60,472 bases of DNA from Salipaludibacillus sp. CUR1 (lineage in GTDB: Bacteria > Bacillota > Bacilli > Bacillales > Salisediminibacteriaceae), in the NCBI RefSeq assembly GCF_021028955.1, contig NZ_JAIWPE010000023.1:1-60472 (forward strand), read 5' to 3'. Shown piece by piece: positions 1 to 7,361 of this stretch (positions within the stretch are counted from its first letter, which is position 1; every line of letters begins with the position of its first letter). Below the pieces are notes generated by a model. The model did not search any database. It was given only the letters and a program-made list of their open reading frames with translations, and was not told the DNA's origin. The position numbers and the translations under genes are program-made.

Positions 1-107
1 ACGGTCAACATCCTTTGGGTCTCTTTTTTCCTTTCTGCAGCTTTTTAATGACAGTATACTCGACAAATCCCGGACAGACAACGCTGTCAGCAATCAGTCA
101 TTTATAG

Positions 108-593
108 CTAGCAGAAACAGGTACGTTCATCCTTAGGATATTTTAATGCCAAACTCTTTTTTAATGCTTCATATTCTCTTGCTTTATCAGGATTATCATT
201 CAAAAAATCTCTTAAAAAAGTATGCTCTTTCCACCATGTTCCGTTATGTTCAACTATGTGCATGATATGTGTCTTAGTTAGGTTTTCTAAGTTAGAGAAT
301 TTAGCAAAAACTACTTTTCCTTCAAGACGCACTTTCGATAAATGGTAATATCCATTTTCTTTTAAACTCTCTTTATCGAATTTCTCAACTTTATCTAAAG
401 ACTCCACTCCAACGAGTATGTCGATAATAGGTTTAGCTTTAATACCTTCAATAGCTGTACTTCCAAAATGTTGAATATCTTTTATGTATTCTCCAATGAT
501 GGATTGTAACATTTCTTTCTCATCGGCAAATAGTTCTTTCCAGTTTGACGAATGAGTTACCAACTTGACTTCTCCTTTATTTACCCCTAACAT
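108..593 (-). CDS. GrpB family protein, C-terminus shortened
   Basis: This 161-residue protein matches the GrpB/UPF0157 family, a nucleotidyltransferase-fold group of unsettled function. The recognisable parts are the HFGSTAIEGIKAKPIIDILVGV stretch (split as HFGSTAIEG and KPIIDILVGV) and the later HIMHIVEHNGTWW segment. Family members usually continue past the KYP motif for about ten more residues; here the reading ends in DERTCFC, so the 3' end looks frameshifted or replaced. The start has no strong ribosome site but lies just after an AGGGAGGGGC stretch. It is the leftmost gene of a minus-strand series separated by related intergenic repeats. Family assignment is confident; the molecular role is not known. 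Confidence 0.8.
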   Translation of the reverse strand: MLGVNKGEVKLVTHSSNWKELFADEKEMLQSIIGEYIKDIQHFGSTAIEGIKAKPIIDILVGVESLDKVEKFDKESLKENGYYHLSKVRLEGKVVFAKFSNLENLTKTHIMHIVEHNGTWWKEHTFLRDFLNDNPDKAREYEALKKSLALKYPKDERTCFC

Positions 594-679
594 TAAAGCC
601 CCTCCCTAATAACATTCTATTCTTTAACAAAAGTGTACTGCGCTGGTTTAGTAAGGCTCCCGTTCCTGGAAGTGTGAAT

Positions 680-1042
680 TTAGGTCAACTCTTTCTGAGG
701 CATGAAATCAGATGGATTTAGTTTTTCTGATTCTATTACTATTGCAGTAAGCCCTGAATTAGTGAAAGTTTCGTGTCCTTCACCTTCCTCCCAATAGATA
801 ACATCACCTGCTTTAACACTTATTTCTGACATATCATCATTCCGTACCCAGCCTTCACCAGTAACAATAATAAGTAATTGAGGAACTACCGTTTTATGAA
901 AGCCAATAATTCCGTCAGGCTCTAAATACATGCAACTAATTTGAGCAGCTAATTCCGTTTTTGTTATTCGGGACATTATAAAATTAGAGTTAAAATGAGT
1001 GACTTTTTTTCCAATTTCATTATCGAACCTATAAAGTTGCAT
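680..1042 (-). CDS. Small cupin-domain protein
   Basis: A 120-residue single-domain cupin. The central part has the family's beta-barrel pattern: a GIIGFHKTVVPQLLIIVTGEG first motif, then KAGDVIYWEEGEGHETF as the second. Metal-binding positions are only partly kept (one His in motif 1, one His in motif 2), so it may bind a ligand rather than catalyse. I chose the internal ATG at 1042 because AAGGAGG lies seven bases upstream; a longer reading begins at a weaker site at 1069. It sits in the cassette-like array as a single-gene unit. Substrate unknown. Confidence 0.75.
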   Translation of the reverse strand: MQLYRFDNEIGKKVTHFNSNFIMSRITKTELAAQISCMYLEPDGIIGFHKTVVPQLLIIVTGEGWVRNDDMSEISVKAGDVIYWEEGEGHETFTNSGLTAIVIESEKLNPSDFMPQKELT

Positions 1043-1191
1043 ATTATAATCCTCCTTGCAATAGACCATTCTTTTTACGAACTCTTGTATTACTAAACTC
1101 CTTCATATACCAAGTCACTCTCTTATGGTAATATTTAGAATATTAGAATAACAGCCTGAAATTTCATGGAAAATTATGCTATAATATAACT

Positions 1192-1235
1192 AAGAAAAAA
1201 GGCAGCGATAACCATTTTTATCGCTGCCTTTTTTG
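1192..1235 (-). terminator. Bidirectional rho-independent terminator
   Basis: A perfect 10-bp stem (GGCAGCGATA paired with TATCGCTGCC, 1201-1228) with an 8-base loop is flanked by A6 on one side and T7 on the other, so it can act on both strands. On the minus strand it would stop transcripts from the small ORF at 1393-1572. Confidence 0.85.
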
Positions 1236-1260
1236 TATGTATGCTTTATTTAAGAATCTA

Positions 1261-1361
1261 CTTCTACTGTTTAACATCAGTCCCCATTACGGATGCAATT
1301 ATAAAAGCAAGCATATGCAGCTTCTAGGAACTATTGCTCGCCGTTTGTTTAATAAGCACTT
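1261..1361 (-). repeat. Cassette-type intergenic element, copy A
   Basis: In gene orientation this copy reads a first motif AAACAAACGGCGAGCAATAG, then a hairpin around GAAGCTGCATATGCTTGCTT, then the second motif GATGTTAAAC. It is one of about seven diverged copies that separate the genes between 600 and 5750. Confidence 0.7.
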
Positions 1362-1392
1362 CTAATTAAACCTAATATAGTAGTTTATATAT

Positions 1393-1572
1393 TTAAAGTC
1401 TTATAGTTATACCAGTTATAACAATTATTATTCCGAGGCCTATGAATGCATATCCAATTATTTTAGACTCTTTCAAAATTAAGGGGGCTATGAGTATAAA
1501 AAATATTCCAATTGCAAAAATAAGTAGCGATAATAAATCATAAATTCGTAGAATAGCTTCAGTATAGTGCAT
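1393..1572 (-). CDS. 59-residue two-TM membrane protein
   Basis: This ORF was found by reading the minus strand. ATG at 1572 follows AAGGAGGG with a seven-base spacer and runs 59 codons to TAA at 1393. The product starts MHYTEAILRIYDLLS and has two hydrophobic stretches (about residues 13-33 and 39-57) joined by a short KESK turn, so a hairpin membrane protein is likely. Intergenic-element copies A and B lie on either side, which makes it a single-gene unit of the array. No family recognised. Confidence 0.6.
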   Translation of the reverse strand: MHYTEAILRIYDLLSLLIFAIGIFFILIAPLILKESKIIGYAFIGLGIIIVITGITIRL

Positions 1573-1600
1573 ACAATTTCCCTCCTTGTTATATAACCAT

Positions 1601-1683
1601 AATTTTTTTATTAAACTCTTTTCCCCTTCGTACTGGCAAGCAATAGCAGCTTGTTCAACGATCGCTCGCCGTTAATTTAAGTA
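1601..1683 (-). repeat. Cassette-type intergenic element, copy B (short form)
   Basis: In gene orientation: ATTAACGGCGAGCGATCG, then a CAAGCTGCTATTGCTTG imperfect palindrome, then CGAAGGGGAAAAGAGTTTAA. This form lacks the longer AACTGGAAAATGATG segment seen in copies C, D, E and G and is most like copy F. Confidence 0.6.
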
Positions 1684-1732
1684 CACCATTTCAAAAGTGA
1701 TTATTCCTTATTACTTTGCTGTTTATTAAGTG

Positions 1733-1903
1733 TTATCTAAAAAAACTAGAGCCAATGGTATTAAATATATCACTGGACAATGCATAAACAAGTGTCACAA
1801 ACATAGAAACAGGAATAACAAATAATACTAATTTAAAAAACGAAACCTTATGAAGCATTGTTTCCAATTGTTTAATAATAGATAAAAAACTATAATTCAT
1901 CAT
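1733..1903 (-). CDS. Small single-TM protein, unknown
   Basis: A 56-residue ORF with one clear membrane segment (FFKLVLFVIPVSMFVTLVY) preceded by a short amphipathic N-terminus and followed by a polar tail. The ATG at 1903 is chosen because a GTGAGG ribosome site lies about nine bases upstream; the longer reading from a GTG at 1918 would overlap that site. It stands alone between array elements and no homologue is recognised. It could be a toxin-like or accessory membrane peptide, but nothing in the sequence decides this. Confidence 0.45.
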   Translation of the reverse strand: MMNYSFLSIIKQLETMLHKVSFFKLVLFVIPVSMFVTLVYALSSDIFNTIGSSFFR

Positions 1904-1984
1904 GAATGAGTACCTCACTCTCTATTTTTAATTTGGATAACTTTCTCATTGTTCTATGAAGTTTATATATAAATGTATCTTTTC

Positions 1985-2040
1985 TAAATATGCCCCTCGT
2001 TAATGGAAGAAGCTTAATTTTATTTTAAAGTGCAATAACC
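1985..2040 (-). repeat. Half copy of the cassette-type element
   Basis: In gene orientation the segment reads GGTTATTGCACTTTAAAATA, then an AAGCTTCTTCC stretch, then CATTAACGAGGGGCATA. The two ends keep the element's direct motifs, but the GCTGCATATGCGGC hairpin is missing. This is the weakest member of the series. Confidence 0.35.
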
Positions 2041-2061
2041 AAATGACTAAATGACTTGACT

Positions 2062-2397
2062 CTATACCCTAGCATTTTTACCAAAAGGTTCAAACGCGTA
2101 TTGAATAATGAAAAGAGGGAGAAATGCAGATATAACCCACGCTAAAAACGGCAAAGGAATACTTACGAGTAAAGAAACAAGAGTGATATATATAACATCG
2201 AAGAGAATCACTTTACTTTTTTTATTGTCAGGCACTTTTTTGATATTTTTATGAACTATTAAAAACAATCCTGCGATAGCAAATATTACGTAAAACCATA
2301 GAGGGTAAATATCACCCGAAAGATAATACCAAGAATATCCTTGTGCCGCCATCATAATAAATAAATATCCCAAAAAGTATTCCTTAATAAACCACAT
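2062..2397 (-). CDS. Four-TM membrane protein, unknown
   Basis: A 111-residue hydrophobic protein with four predicted membrane segments, at about residues 5-25, 30-48, 64-84 and 85-102. The loop between segments 2 and 3 carries a basic cluster (HKNIKKVPDNKKSK), which suggests a cytoplasmic position. A GGAGGAGGGG ribosome site sits just upstream of the ATG. It is a single-gene unit with repeat copies on both sides. No family is recognised; composition and context only support an accessory membrane protein. Confidence 0.6.
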   Translation of the reverse strand: MWFIKEYFLGYLFIMMAAQGYSWYYLSGDIYPLWFYVIFAIAGLFLIVHKNIKKVPDNKKSKVILFDVIYITLVSLLVSIPLPFLAWVISAFLPLFIIQYAFEPFGKNARV

Positions 2398-2478
2398 AAT
2401 GACCCCTCCTCCTTCAAAATAAACATATTTAAACTATTGTTTTGTTGCAAAATTTGATTCGTTTGCTTATTGAAGGAT

Positions 2479-2585
2479 CTTCCCCTTTAGTTTTAACATC
2501 ATTTTCAAGTTGTGAAGCAAAGAAAAAAACCGCATATGCAGCTTCCTGACTCTTCAGCTATTGCTACCTTTAGTCCAGTTACATC
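2479..2585 (-). repeat. Cassette-type intergenic element, copy C
   Basis: In gene orientation: ACTGGACTAAAGGTAGCAAT, then GAAGCTGCATATGCGGTTTT (hairpin followed by seven T), then a variable spacer, then AACTTGAAAATGATG and AAAACTAAAGGGG. The hairpin with its T-run is a plausible rho-independent terminator for the DUF1349 gene that ends at 2620. Confidence 0.75.
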
Positions 2586-2619
2586 ACCAAACAACAAGTT
2601 TATAAGTATTTTATAAAGT

Positions 2620-3258
2620 TTATAAATAAGCTTCTTGAGGGTCGTTAGAAAGTTCTTCAATTTCTATAAAATCAAACCTGACTTCCTGATCTTTCCCTTG
2701 TGGGCTGCAAGCATATAACCCCGTTTTAACCAAAGAATGTTCTGGGATATCCAAGTGAGCAATACGTATTTGGTTCCATTCTGCCCCGTTTGATGAAAAG
2801 TCCACATAAACATTTTGACCAATTCTTGATAACCTGAAAAACAAATATTCATTATTATAGTCTACATTTTGTGAGGACCAATCAGAATAGCCGCGATTTG
2901 TAACCACTGCACCCAATTTACTTAATCCATTTGGTATATATTCCAATGATGTTTTTATCCATATATCTTCCGAGAACCTCAACATCAACCCTGCTTGGTC
3001 ATACCTTGATTTAGGTTTTGTCTTCACTTTTGCAGTTAATCTAAAATTTTTATTTGTTTCTCTATAAAGAAAATGCCCATTATCCGCTTCAAAACCATAA
3101 TGTGTTTTCTTCCAATAATCGGTGTTCTCATCTGTTTGTATTACAAGTTGAGAGGAACTTTTGTCTACAAACCATTCTTTAGGTTCACAGAACCACACTA
3201 ATTCATCACTAAGTCTGTTATTTTCAAAATTATCGTTATAAATTATATTAGTTTTCAA
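2620..3258 (-). CDS. DUF1349 concanavalin-like protein
   Basis: A 212-residue protein of the DUF1349 family, a concanavalin A-like beta-sandwich group often called 'regulation of enolase' proteins. Supporting segments are WFCEPKEWFVD, YDQAGLMLRFSEDIWIKTSLEY, GYSDWSS, and the closing LKTGLYA-like and VRFDFIEIE blocks, in family order. I set the start at a TTG (3258) because GGAGGG precedes it by seven bases and upstream codons show no family similarity. The length then agrees with the family. Sugar binding is expected from the fold, but no substrate can be read from sequence. Confidence 0.8.
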   Translation of the reverse strand: MKTNIIYNDNFENNRLSDELVWFCEPKEWFVDKSSSQLVIQTDENTDYWKKTHYGFEADNGHFLYRETNKNFRLTAKVKTKPKSRYDQAGLMLRFSEDIWIKTSLEYIPNGLSKLGAVVTNRGYSDWSSQNVDYNNEYLFFRLSRIGQNVYVDFSSNGAEWNQIRIAHLDIPEHSLVKTGLYACSPQGKDQEVRFDFIEIEELSNDPQEAYL

Positions 3259-3369
3259 AAAAATCCCTCCGCATAAAATTCTAAACTTAACAAAAAGTTT
3301 AGTTAAGGTGATGACTATCATCTTAACTTTACCTATCTTCACTTTAACAAAAAGAAATACTTTTGTTTA

Positions 3370-3475
3370 GCAGACCCCCTCTTAACATCATGTTCCAGTT
3401 AGCAGGCAATTTTAAAAGCCGCATATGCAGCTTCCTGGATCTTCAACTTTTGCTCTCCGTTATTTCAACAAACCC
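3370..3475 (-). repeat. Cassette-type intergenic element, copy D
   Basis: In gene orientation: TTGAAATAACGGAGAGCAAA, then GAAGCTGCATATGCGGCTTT, a spacer, AACTGGAACATGATG and TTAAGAGGGGG. It begins within ten bases of the stop codon of the kinase-like gene at 3480, so the hairpin probably ends that transcript. Confidence 0.75.
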
Positions 3476-3479
3476 CTTC

Positions 3480-4274
3480 TTAAATCCACTCTTTTCCATG
3501 TTCACGAATGAATTTAATATCTTTTTGATAATATTCATAGTGCCCTTCATCTATCATCTTTTGAAATGCAATATTTCCTTCATCGGCTTTTCTTTTCATG
3601 TATTTACATAATCCTTCTAATCTTAGCAATACCATCTCTAAATATCCTGCTTTCATCCCCTCAATACCGTAAGATTCAAAGAACAATTCAACTCTTTGTT
3701 TTATTCGTTTAGCATCATCTGTTGGATTATAATGAACTGTCTCGCCTTTTTTAGTATGATAATACCTACTTAATGGAACGCATGTGTAAAGAGTATAAGC
3801 TATGTCCCAAAGTCTTGGACCAGGAGCAACGACATCAAAATCTATAACACCTACTGGTTTTTTGTGATTGAAAATAATGTTGTATATAGCAAAGTCATTG
3901 TGACATAAAACCTCCATGTTATTTGGAGTATTATCAATTGGTTTCCATTCATTTAATGAGGGAAAATCACTTACAGCATCATGATAGAGACGAAGCATTT
4001 TCGCTATTTCTTTTAAAACATCATTAGACCACATGTATTCTTTTAGTGGATAATTGGCAGCTTCTCCTTTGATAAATGATAATATCTCTCTATTTTTTTC
4101 ATCAATCCCTAAAAACTTAGGTGAATAATCAAAACCTTTACTTTCCAAATGTTTCAGTAATTTATGAATTTTAATGCTATCAGGCTTTAACTCTCGTCTA
4201 ACAGTATCTTCTATGCGATATACGTTTGAGACATTTCCTCCTGCTAGTTTTTCTTCGTTTTTATGATTCGACAT
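3480..4274 (-). CDS. Aminoglycoside phosphotransferase-family kinase
   Basis: A 264-residue member of the APH/choline-kinase fold. The N-terminus has a GGNVSNVYRIEDTVRR strand pair like the APH nucleotide loop. The catalytic motif CHNDFAIYNIIF (about residues 123-134) and the metal-binding GVIDFDVVAPG (about 141-151) are both intact. Proteins of this subgroup phosphorylate small molecules, and true aminoglycoside targets cannot be assumed. The ATG has a GGAGGG-like site upstream. Copies D and E of the intergenic element flank it, so it looks like mobile cargo. Function as a kinase is likely; substrate unknown. Confidence 0.8.
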   Translation of the reverse strand: MSNHKNEEKLAGGNVSNVYRIEDTVRRELKPDSIKIHKLLKHLESKGFDYSPKFLGIDEKNREILSFIKGEAANYPLKEYMWSNDVLKEIAKMLRLYHDAVSDFPSLNEWKPIDNTPNNMEVLCHNDFAIYNIIFNHKKPVGVIDFDVVAPGPRLWDIAYTLYTCVPLSRYYHTKKGETVHYNPTDDAKRIKQRVELFFESYGIEGMKAGYLEMVLLRLEGLCKYMKRKADEGNIAFQKMIDEGHYEYYQKDIKFIREHGKEWI

Positions 4275-4396
4275 TTAAAAATCCCTCCATTAAACTTTTA
4301 CGCATTGATAATTTTCTATTATCACCTTAGCATCATTTTTTACAAATACTTTAAACAAAACAAAAACGTAATCTACATAATTTACTTTTTATCTAA

Positions 4397-4505
4397 CTCT
4401 TCCCTCCATTAGTTTAACAACATTTTCCAGTATATAGATGCAAAAAAAGAGCTGCAAAACTGCAACTCGTAATTTTACTAACCCTCGCCGTTATTACAAT
4501 AAGCG
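4397..4505 (-). repeat. Cassette-type intergenic element, copy E
   Basis: In gene orientation: TAATAACGGCGAGGGTTAG, then the hairpin GAGTTGCAGTTTTGCAGCTC followed by seven T, a short spacer, then ACTGGAAAATGTTG and TTAAACTAATGGAGGG. Loop and stem sequence differ from copies C, D and G, yet the hairpin is kept by compensating changes. Confidence 0.75.
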
Positions 4506-4506
4506 A

Positions 4507-4980
4507 CTATTCTTTTGAACAATCGCACTTTTCACCACTTTTAGGAAGAACATATGATTGGTCACGAACTACTACTGTTTCGGGTGTAAAGCATATTAGA
4601 ACATTACTATCATCTAATTCTTTAAAACGTGGGTCCCATTTTTCGATTTCAGTTCCCAAATAACGAGAAAGTAACTGATTAGCTATTATCTCGTCAAAAG
4701 GCTTAACAGTTGCTGTCCCTCTAAATCCTGCATGTAAAAATAGACCAGTATGCTGGTTGAAATCTACTATTCCAATAGCGCATTTTGAATTTTTCCTTAT
4801 TCTATCTGGAAATGTATCTGAAGCTGTACCTATTATCCAAATTATTTTTTCTCGCCAATAAAACCAAACGGGTGAATCTCTTGGTGAATCTTCTGCGACC
4901 GTTGATAAATGAGCTACTAATGACATAGAAAGAAAATTATCTAAATCAAAACTTCTACCTGTATCCCTAATAATTTTCAT
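4507..4980 (-). CDS. Pyridoxamine 5'-phosphate oxidase-fold protein
   Basis: A 157-residue split-barrel flavin-binding type protein. The N-terminal FLSMSLVAHLSTVAEDSPRDSPVWFYW block and the following NSKCAIGIVDFNQHTGLFLHAGFRGTATV block are the two core motifs of the PPOX/F420-binding family (quoted here by their outer words; residues about 17-43 and 66-95). Family members reduce or bind flavin or F420 substrates. The C-terminus adds a short CDCSKE tail. AGGAGG lies five bases before the second of two adjacent ATG codons, so I start at 4980. It is a single-gene array unit between copies E and F. Confidence 0.75.
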   Translation of the reverse strand: MKIIRDTGRSFDLDNFLSMSLVAHLSTVAEDSPRDSPVWFYWREKIIWIIGTASDTFPDRIRKNSKCAIGIVDFNQHTGLFLHAGFRGTATVKPFDEIIANQLLSRYLGTEIEKWDPRFKELDDSNVLICFTPETVVVRDQSYVLPKSGEKCDCSKE

Positions 4981-5029
4981 CATAACCTCCTGAGTAGCTA
5001 ATTAGCTTTTAATGATATCCTTCATTCTT

Positions 5030-5105
5030 AAACTATTATTCCCTTTTGTTGAACAAGAGCAGCGAGAGCTGATTGAGTTATCGCTTGCCCTTTATTTCAG
5101 TCTCA
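5030..5105 (-). repeat. Cassette-type intergenic element, copy F (short form)
   Basis: In gene orientation: TGAAATAAAGGGCAAGCGAT, then ATCAGCTCTCGCTGCTCTTG, then TTCAACAAAAGGGAATAAT. The two outer motifs are close to direct repeats of each other. Short form like copy B. Confidence 0.65.
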
Positions 5106-5116
5106 TAATATGAAAT

Positions 5117-5596
5117 TTACTCTCCTCGTTTAAACTTTTGCTTTAAAATATAATCGATAATAAAGAATATAACAGCGAAGATGGAAAAAAGGAGTGTAGC
5201 ATAATTGAAAAAGATTTCGCAAAATGTAAGTTGTGTGAAGGGAATTGATACGAAAATGACACCATACGGCAGGACAAATGCGATTCCAAATAAAATATGA
5301 AGTATAAGAGAAAGAACATTCGAGTATTTTTCCAGAGCGAAGCTAATCTTTTCCGAAATTGCAGATGAAAAAATGCCGTAAATAAAAATAACAGGCACTG
5401 CATGAATTGAATAAACTAAAATGCCTAATGCCCAACCTCCATCCACAGGTGGTACAGGCTCCATTATATTTAACACTATAACTGCCATTATTGAAGTATA
5501 TATAGCAGCCATAATTTTTCTCTTAAACATAACATCGCCGCCAATAGCAATTACAATAAATACAACAACTATTAAAGCCGAAATAATAAATGCCAC
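5117..5596 (-). CDS. Five-TM membrane protein (UPF0715-like)
   Basis: A 159-residue integral membrane protein with hydrophobic segments near residues 3-20, 28-46, 58-78, 92-113 and 127-149 and a basic C-terminal tail (LKQKFKRGE). The general pattern, with an ISSAISEK-like helix after segment 3, recalls the UPF0715 family found repeatedly in Bacillus accessory regions, but this match is from memory of the pattern only. A GGAGGAACACC ribosome site precedes the ATG. Copy F follows its stop codon and copy G lies upstream, so it is the last unit of the array on this side. Confidence 0.55.
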   Translation of the reverse strand: MAFIISALIVVVFIVIAIGGDVMFKRKIMAAIYTSIMAVIVLNIMEPVPPVDGGWALGILVYSIHAVPVIFIYGIFSSAISEKISFALEKYSNVLSLILHILFGIAFVLPYGVIFVSIPFTQLTFCEIFFNYATLLFSIFAVIFFIIDYILKQKFKRGE

Positions 5597-5646
5597 GGTG
5601 TTCCTCCTCTTTATTTACATTAAAAGAAGTTCACTTATTCAACTCA

Positions 5647-5749
5647 ACTCCCCCTTTAGTTTAACATCATTTTCCAGTTCGAAACTAAATAAAAAGCCGC
5701 ATTTGCAGCTTCCTGGACCTTCAGCTATCGCTCTCCGTTTGTCAGGTCT
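5647..5749 (-). repeat. Cassette-type intergenic element, copy G
   Basis: The best-preserved copy. In gene orientation: ACAAACGGAGAGCGATAGC, then GAAGCTGCAAATGCGGCTTT, a spacer, AACTGGAAAATGATG and TTAAACTAAAGGGGG. It lies upstream of the last array gene and next to the oppositely oriented gene at 5808, so it marks the right edge of the array. Confidence 0.8.
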
Positions 5750-5807
5750 ATTTTCCGTTTAAGTTCATCAGTTTTATGGAATATCTATTGGAAAGGATGT
5801 GGATAAT

Positions 5808-6254
5808 ATGAGTTTTGATTACGATCTTGATTTTGACAACATCGACTTTAGGAAAGAGCCTGACAAGTATAGAGTGGGACGCGGGGAGCAGGGAGTTCTC
5901 ATGGTAGAACCATATAAAGGGGAGATTCTGCCTCACTGGAGATTTAAAACTCCTGAGATTGCCAAAGAATCCTCTGAGAAAATTTATCAACTTTTTGAAG
6001 AGTATAAAGAAAAAAATGACTTCGTAGGAATGGATATGGCTCGGAAGTTTATCCAAATGGGCTACACGAGAGCGAGGCGCTACGCGAACTATAAAGGCGG
6101 AAAGAAATACGATAAGGAAGGGGAGATCAATCCGCGAGAGATCAATGATGAGAAAGCGGAATCAGCACGTATTTTCGAAGAGAAATGGAAGATTGTCCGA
6201 ACCGATGAAGAATACTTAAAGAAAAAGAAAGAGCATCAAAAAAAGTACGGATGA
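5808..6254 (+). CDS. DUF4385 family protein
   Basis: A 148-residue soluble, charged protein. Its N-terminus (MSFDYDLDFDNIDFRK, then KYRVGRGEQGVLMVEPYKGE and ILPHWRFKTPEIA) is the signature of the DUF4385 family, found in bacteria and phages without a known function. The C-terminal third is basic and helical. I take ATG 5808 over GTG 5799 because the GGAAAGGA ribosome site would touch the GTG. It converges on the ASCH gene at 6391 across a shared hairpin. Family call firm, role unknown. Confidence 0.75.
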   Translation: MSFDYDLDFDNIDFRKEPDKYRVGRGEQGVLMVEPYKGEILPHWRFKTPEIAKESSEKIYQLFEEYKEKNDFVGMDMARKFIQMGYTRARRYANYKGGKKYDKEGEINPREINDEKAESARIFEEKWKIVRTDEEYLKKKKEHQKKYG

Positions 6255-6268
6255 ACCTGAGCCTGTGT

Positions 6269-6293
6269 GATGGACGTTCAGACAACGTCCATC
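6269..6293. terminator. Convergent hairpin terminator
   Basis: GATGGACGTT and AACGTCCATC form a perfect 10-bp stem with a 5-base loop between two convergent genes (5808-6254 and 6391-6846). There is no long T-run, so strength is uncertain. Confidence 0.55.
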
Positions 6294-6390
6294 ATCTACT
6301 TTCGCTATTAGTTTAAACGGTCTTTTAAAGAGTAAGTTGTGGTTCAACATCTTTCATATAAGCTGCTCCACCATAAGCTTCACTCGGCCT

Positions 6391-6846
6391 TTACTTCTTA
6401 TATACTACCTTAAATTTTTCACAGACTACTGGTATTTTACTATGGAACTCCTGATCAACCTCTTTGAATTCTTTCTTAAAAAAGTCTTCGTGTACGTCCC
6501 GCCAATATTTTAAGGTACGGTCGCCTTCACCTTCTAAATAAGCGTGTTCTTCAGTGACTTCATCAAATGGAACAATCTCAACCGAGGTGGTTTCGGCTAC
6601 GGCTACAGCTTTTCCATCCCCATCAAGAATAATATTATGAAGACCAACAAAAGGTAACGGCTCTTCATCTCCGTATAATGAATAATTTGAAGCTGTCGCA
6701 GTTTTTCTGCCTTCCAGTACTAATTCAGCAAGTTCATCAGCCATTTCCTTAGAATCCCCAAACGCCCACGCTTCATAATTTTCTGGCGCATCCGGATTCA
6801 CCTTCTTAAAGTCCTCCCACATCTGACTAATCGAATCATTACTCAT
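6391..6846 (-). CDS. ASCH domain protein
   Basis: A 151-residue ASCH-fold protein. ASCH domains resemble PUA domains and are thought to bind RNA; some members hydrolyse modified nucleosides. Typical family features are AWAFGDSKEMADELAELVLEGRKTATAS near the start (residues about 27-54), an LPFVGLHNIILDGDGKAVAVAETT strand pair in the middle, and EGDRTLKYWRDVHEDFF toward the end. The ATG at 6846 is preferred; an upstream TTG at 6855 overlaps the AGCAGG site. Isolated gene. Confidence 0.85.
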   Translation of the reverse strand: MSNDSISQMWEDFKKVNPDAPENYEAWAFGDSKEMADELAELVLEGRKTATASNYSLYGDEEPLPFVGLHNIILDGDGKAVAVAETTSVEIVPFDEVTEEHAYLEGEGDRTLKYWRDVHEDFFKKEFKEVDQEFHSKIPVVCEKFKVVYKK

Positions 6847-7033
6847 ATCTGCCAACCTGCTTTCTATAATTTAATGGTATAGAATAATTATAACTCTCAT
6901 TTTGTTGAGTGACCTATACTTTAATGCTGTAACTGTCTATAAATAAAATAGCCAGCCCCTGTGAATAAGAGCACTCCTCCAGCATTCATTGTACATGTAA
7001 TATATGAATTTATGGAAAGTGTTATATTGGCCA

Positions 7034-7285
7034 TTATCTGTCCACTAAGCCTTTAAAGGCTTGATCATGATCTTTGATGATATCATTCAAGACATTCATA
7101 ATTTCAGCGTCCACCCCATGAGGGAGTGTAATCTGTTCTTTTTTCCATAAAACAATTCTTTTTTCTTTGACTTCCACTTGAACATGATCCCCCTGCGTTA
7201 AACCTACTTTTTTAAGTAGTTTAGCAGGAAGGGTTATACCCAGTCTGTTTCCAACCTTAGTTATTTTTCTTTCAAAGTGTTCCAC
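7034..7285 (-). CDS. AbrB/MazE-type DNA-binding protein
   Basis: An 83-residue SpoVT/AbrB swapped-hairpin domain: KITKVGNRLGITLPAKLLKKVGLTQGDHVQVEV (about residues 7-39) is the canonical fold, followed by a short helical tail. Such proteins are antitoxins or transition-state regulators. No toxin gene is adjacent, so a regulator or orphan antitoxin are both open. Start is GTG with GGAGGTG seven bases upstream. Confidence 0.8.
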   Translation of the reverse strand: MEHFERKITKVGNRLGITLPAKLLKKVGLTQGDHVQVEVKEKRIVLWKKEQITLPHGVDAEIMNVLNDIIKDHDQAFKGLVDR

Positions 7286-7361
7286 TCTTTAACACCTCCA
7301 AGCTAACGATTTCTTCTCACCAACTGTTTCAAGAATCCTTTAATTGCCTTCAAACAACCCA

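Noticed and set aside
3259-3342. Longer N-terminus for the DUF1349 protein
   Set aside because: The extra 28 residues show no family match and a strong ribosome site lies just before the internal TTG.
600-5750. A standard integron with attC sites
   Set aside because: GTTAAAC in several copies fits the GTTRRRY box, but the partner box is not a convincing RYYYAAC, and no tyrosine recombinase of the IntI type is in the window. I therefore report only a cassette-like array.
6856-7033. A 22-codon membrane-like reading (MNAGGVLLFTGAGYF) on the minus strand
   Set aside because: No ribosome site and very short; could be a decayed gene end, but nothing supports it.
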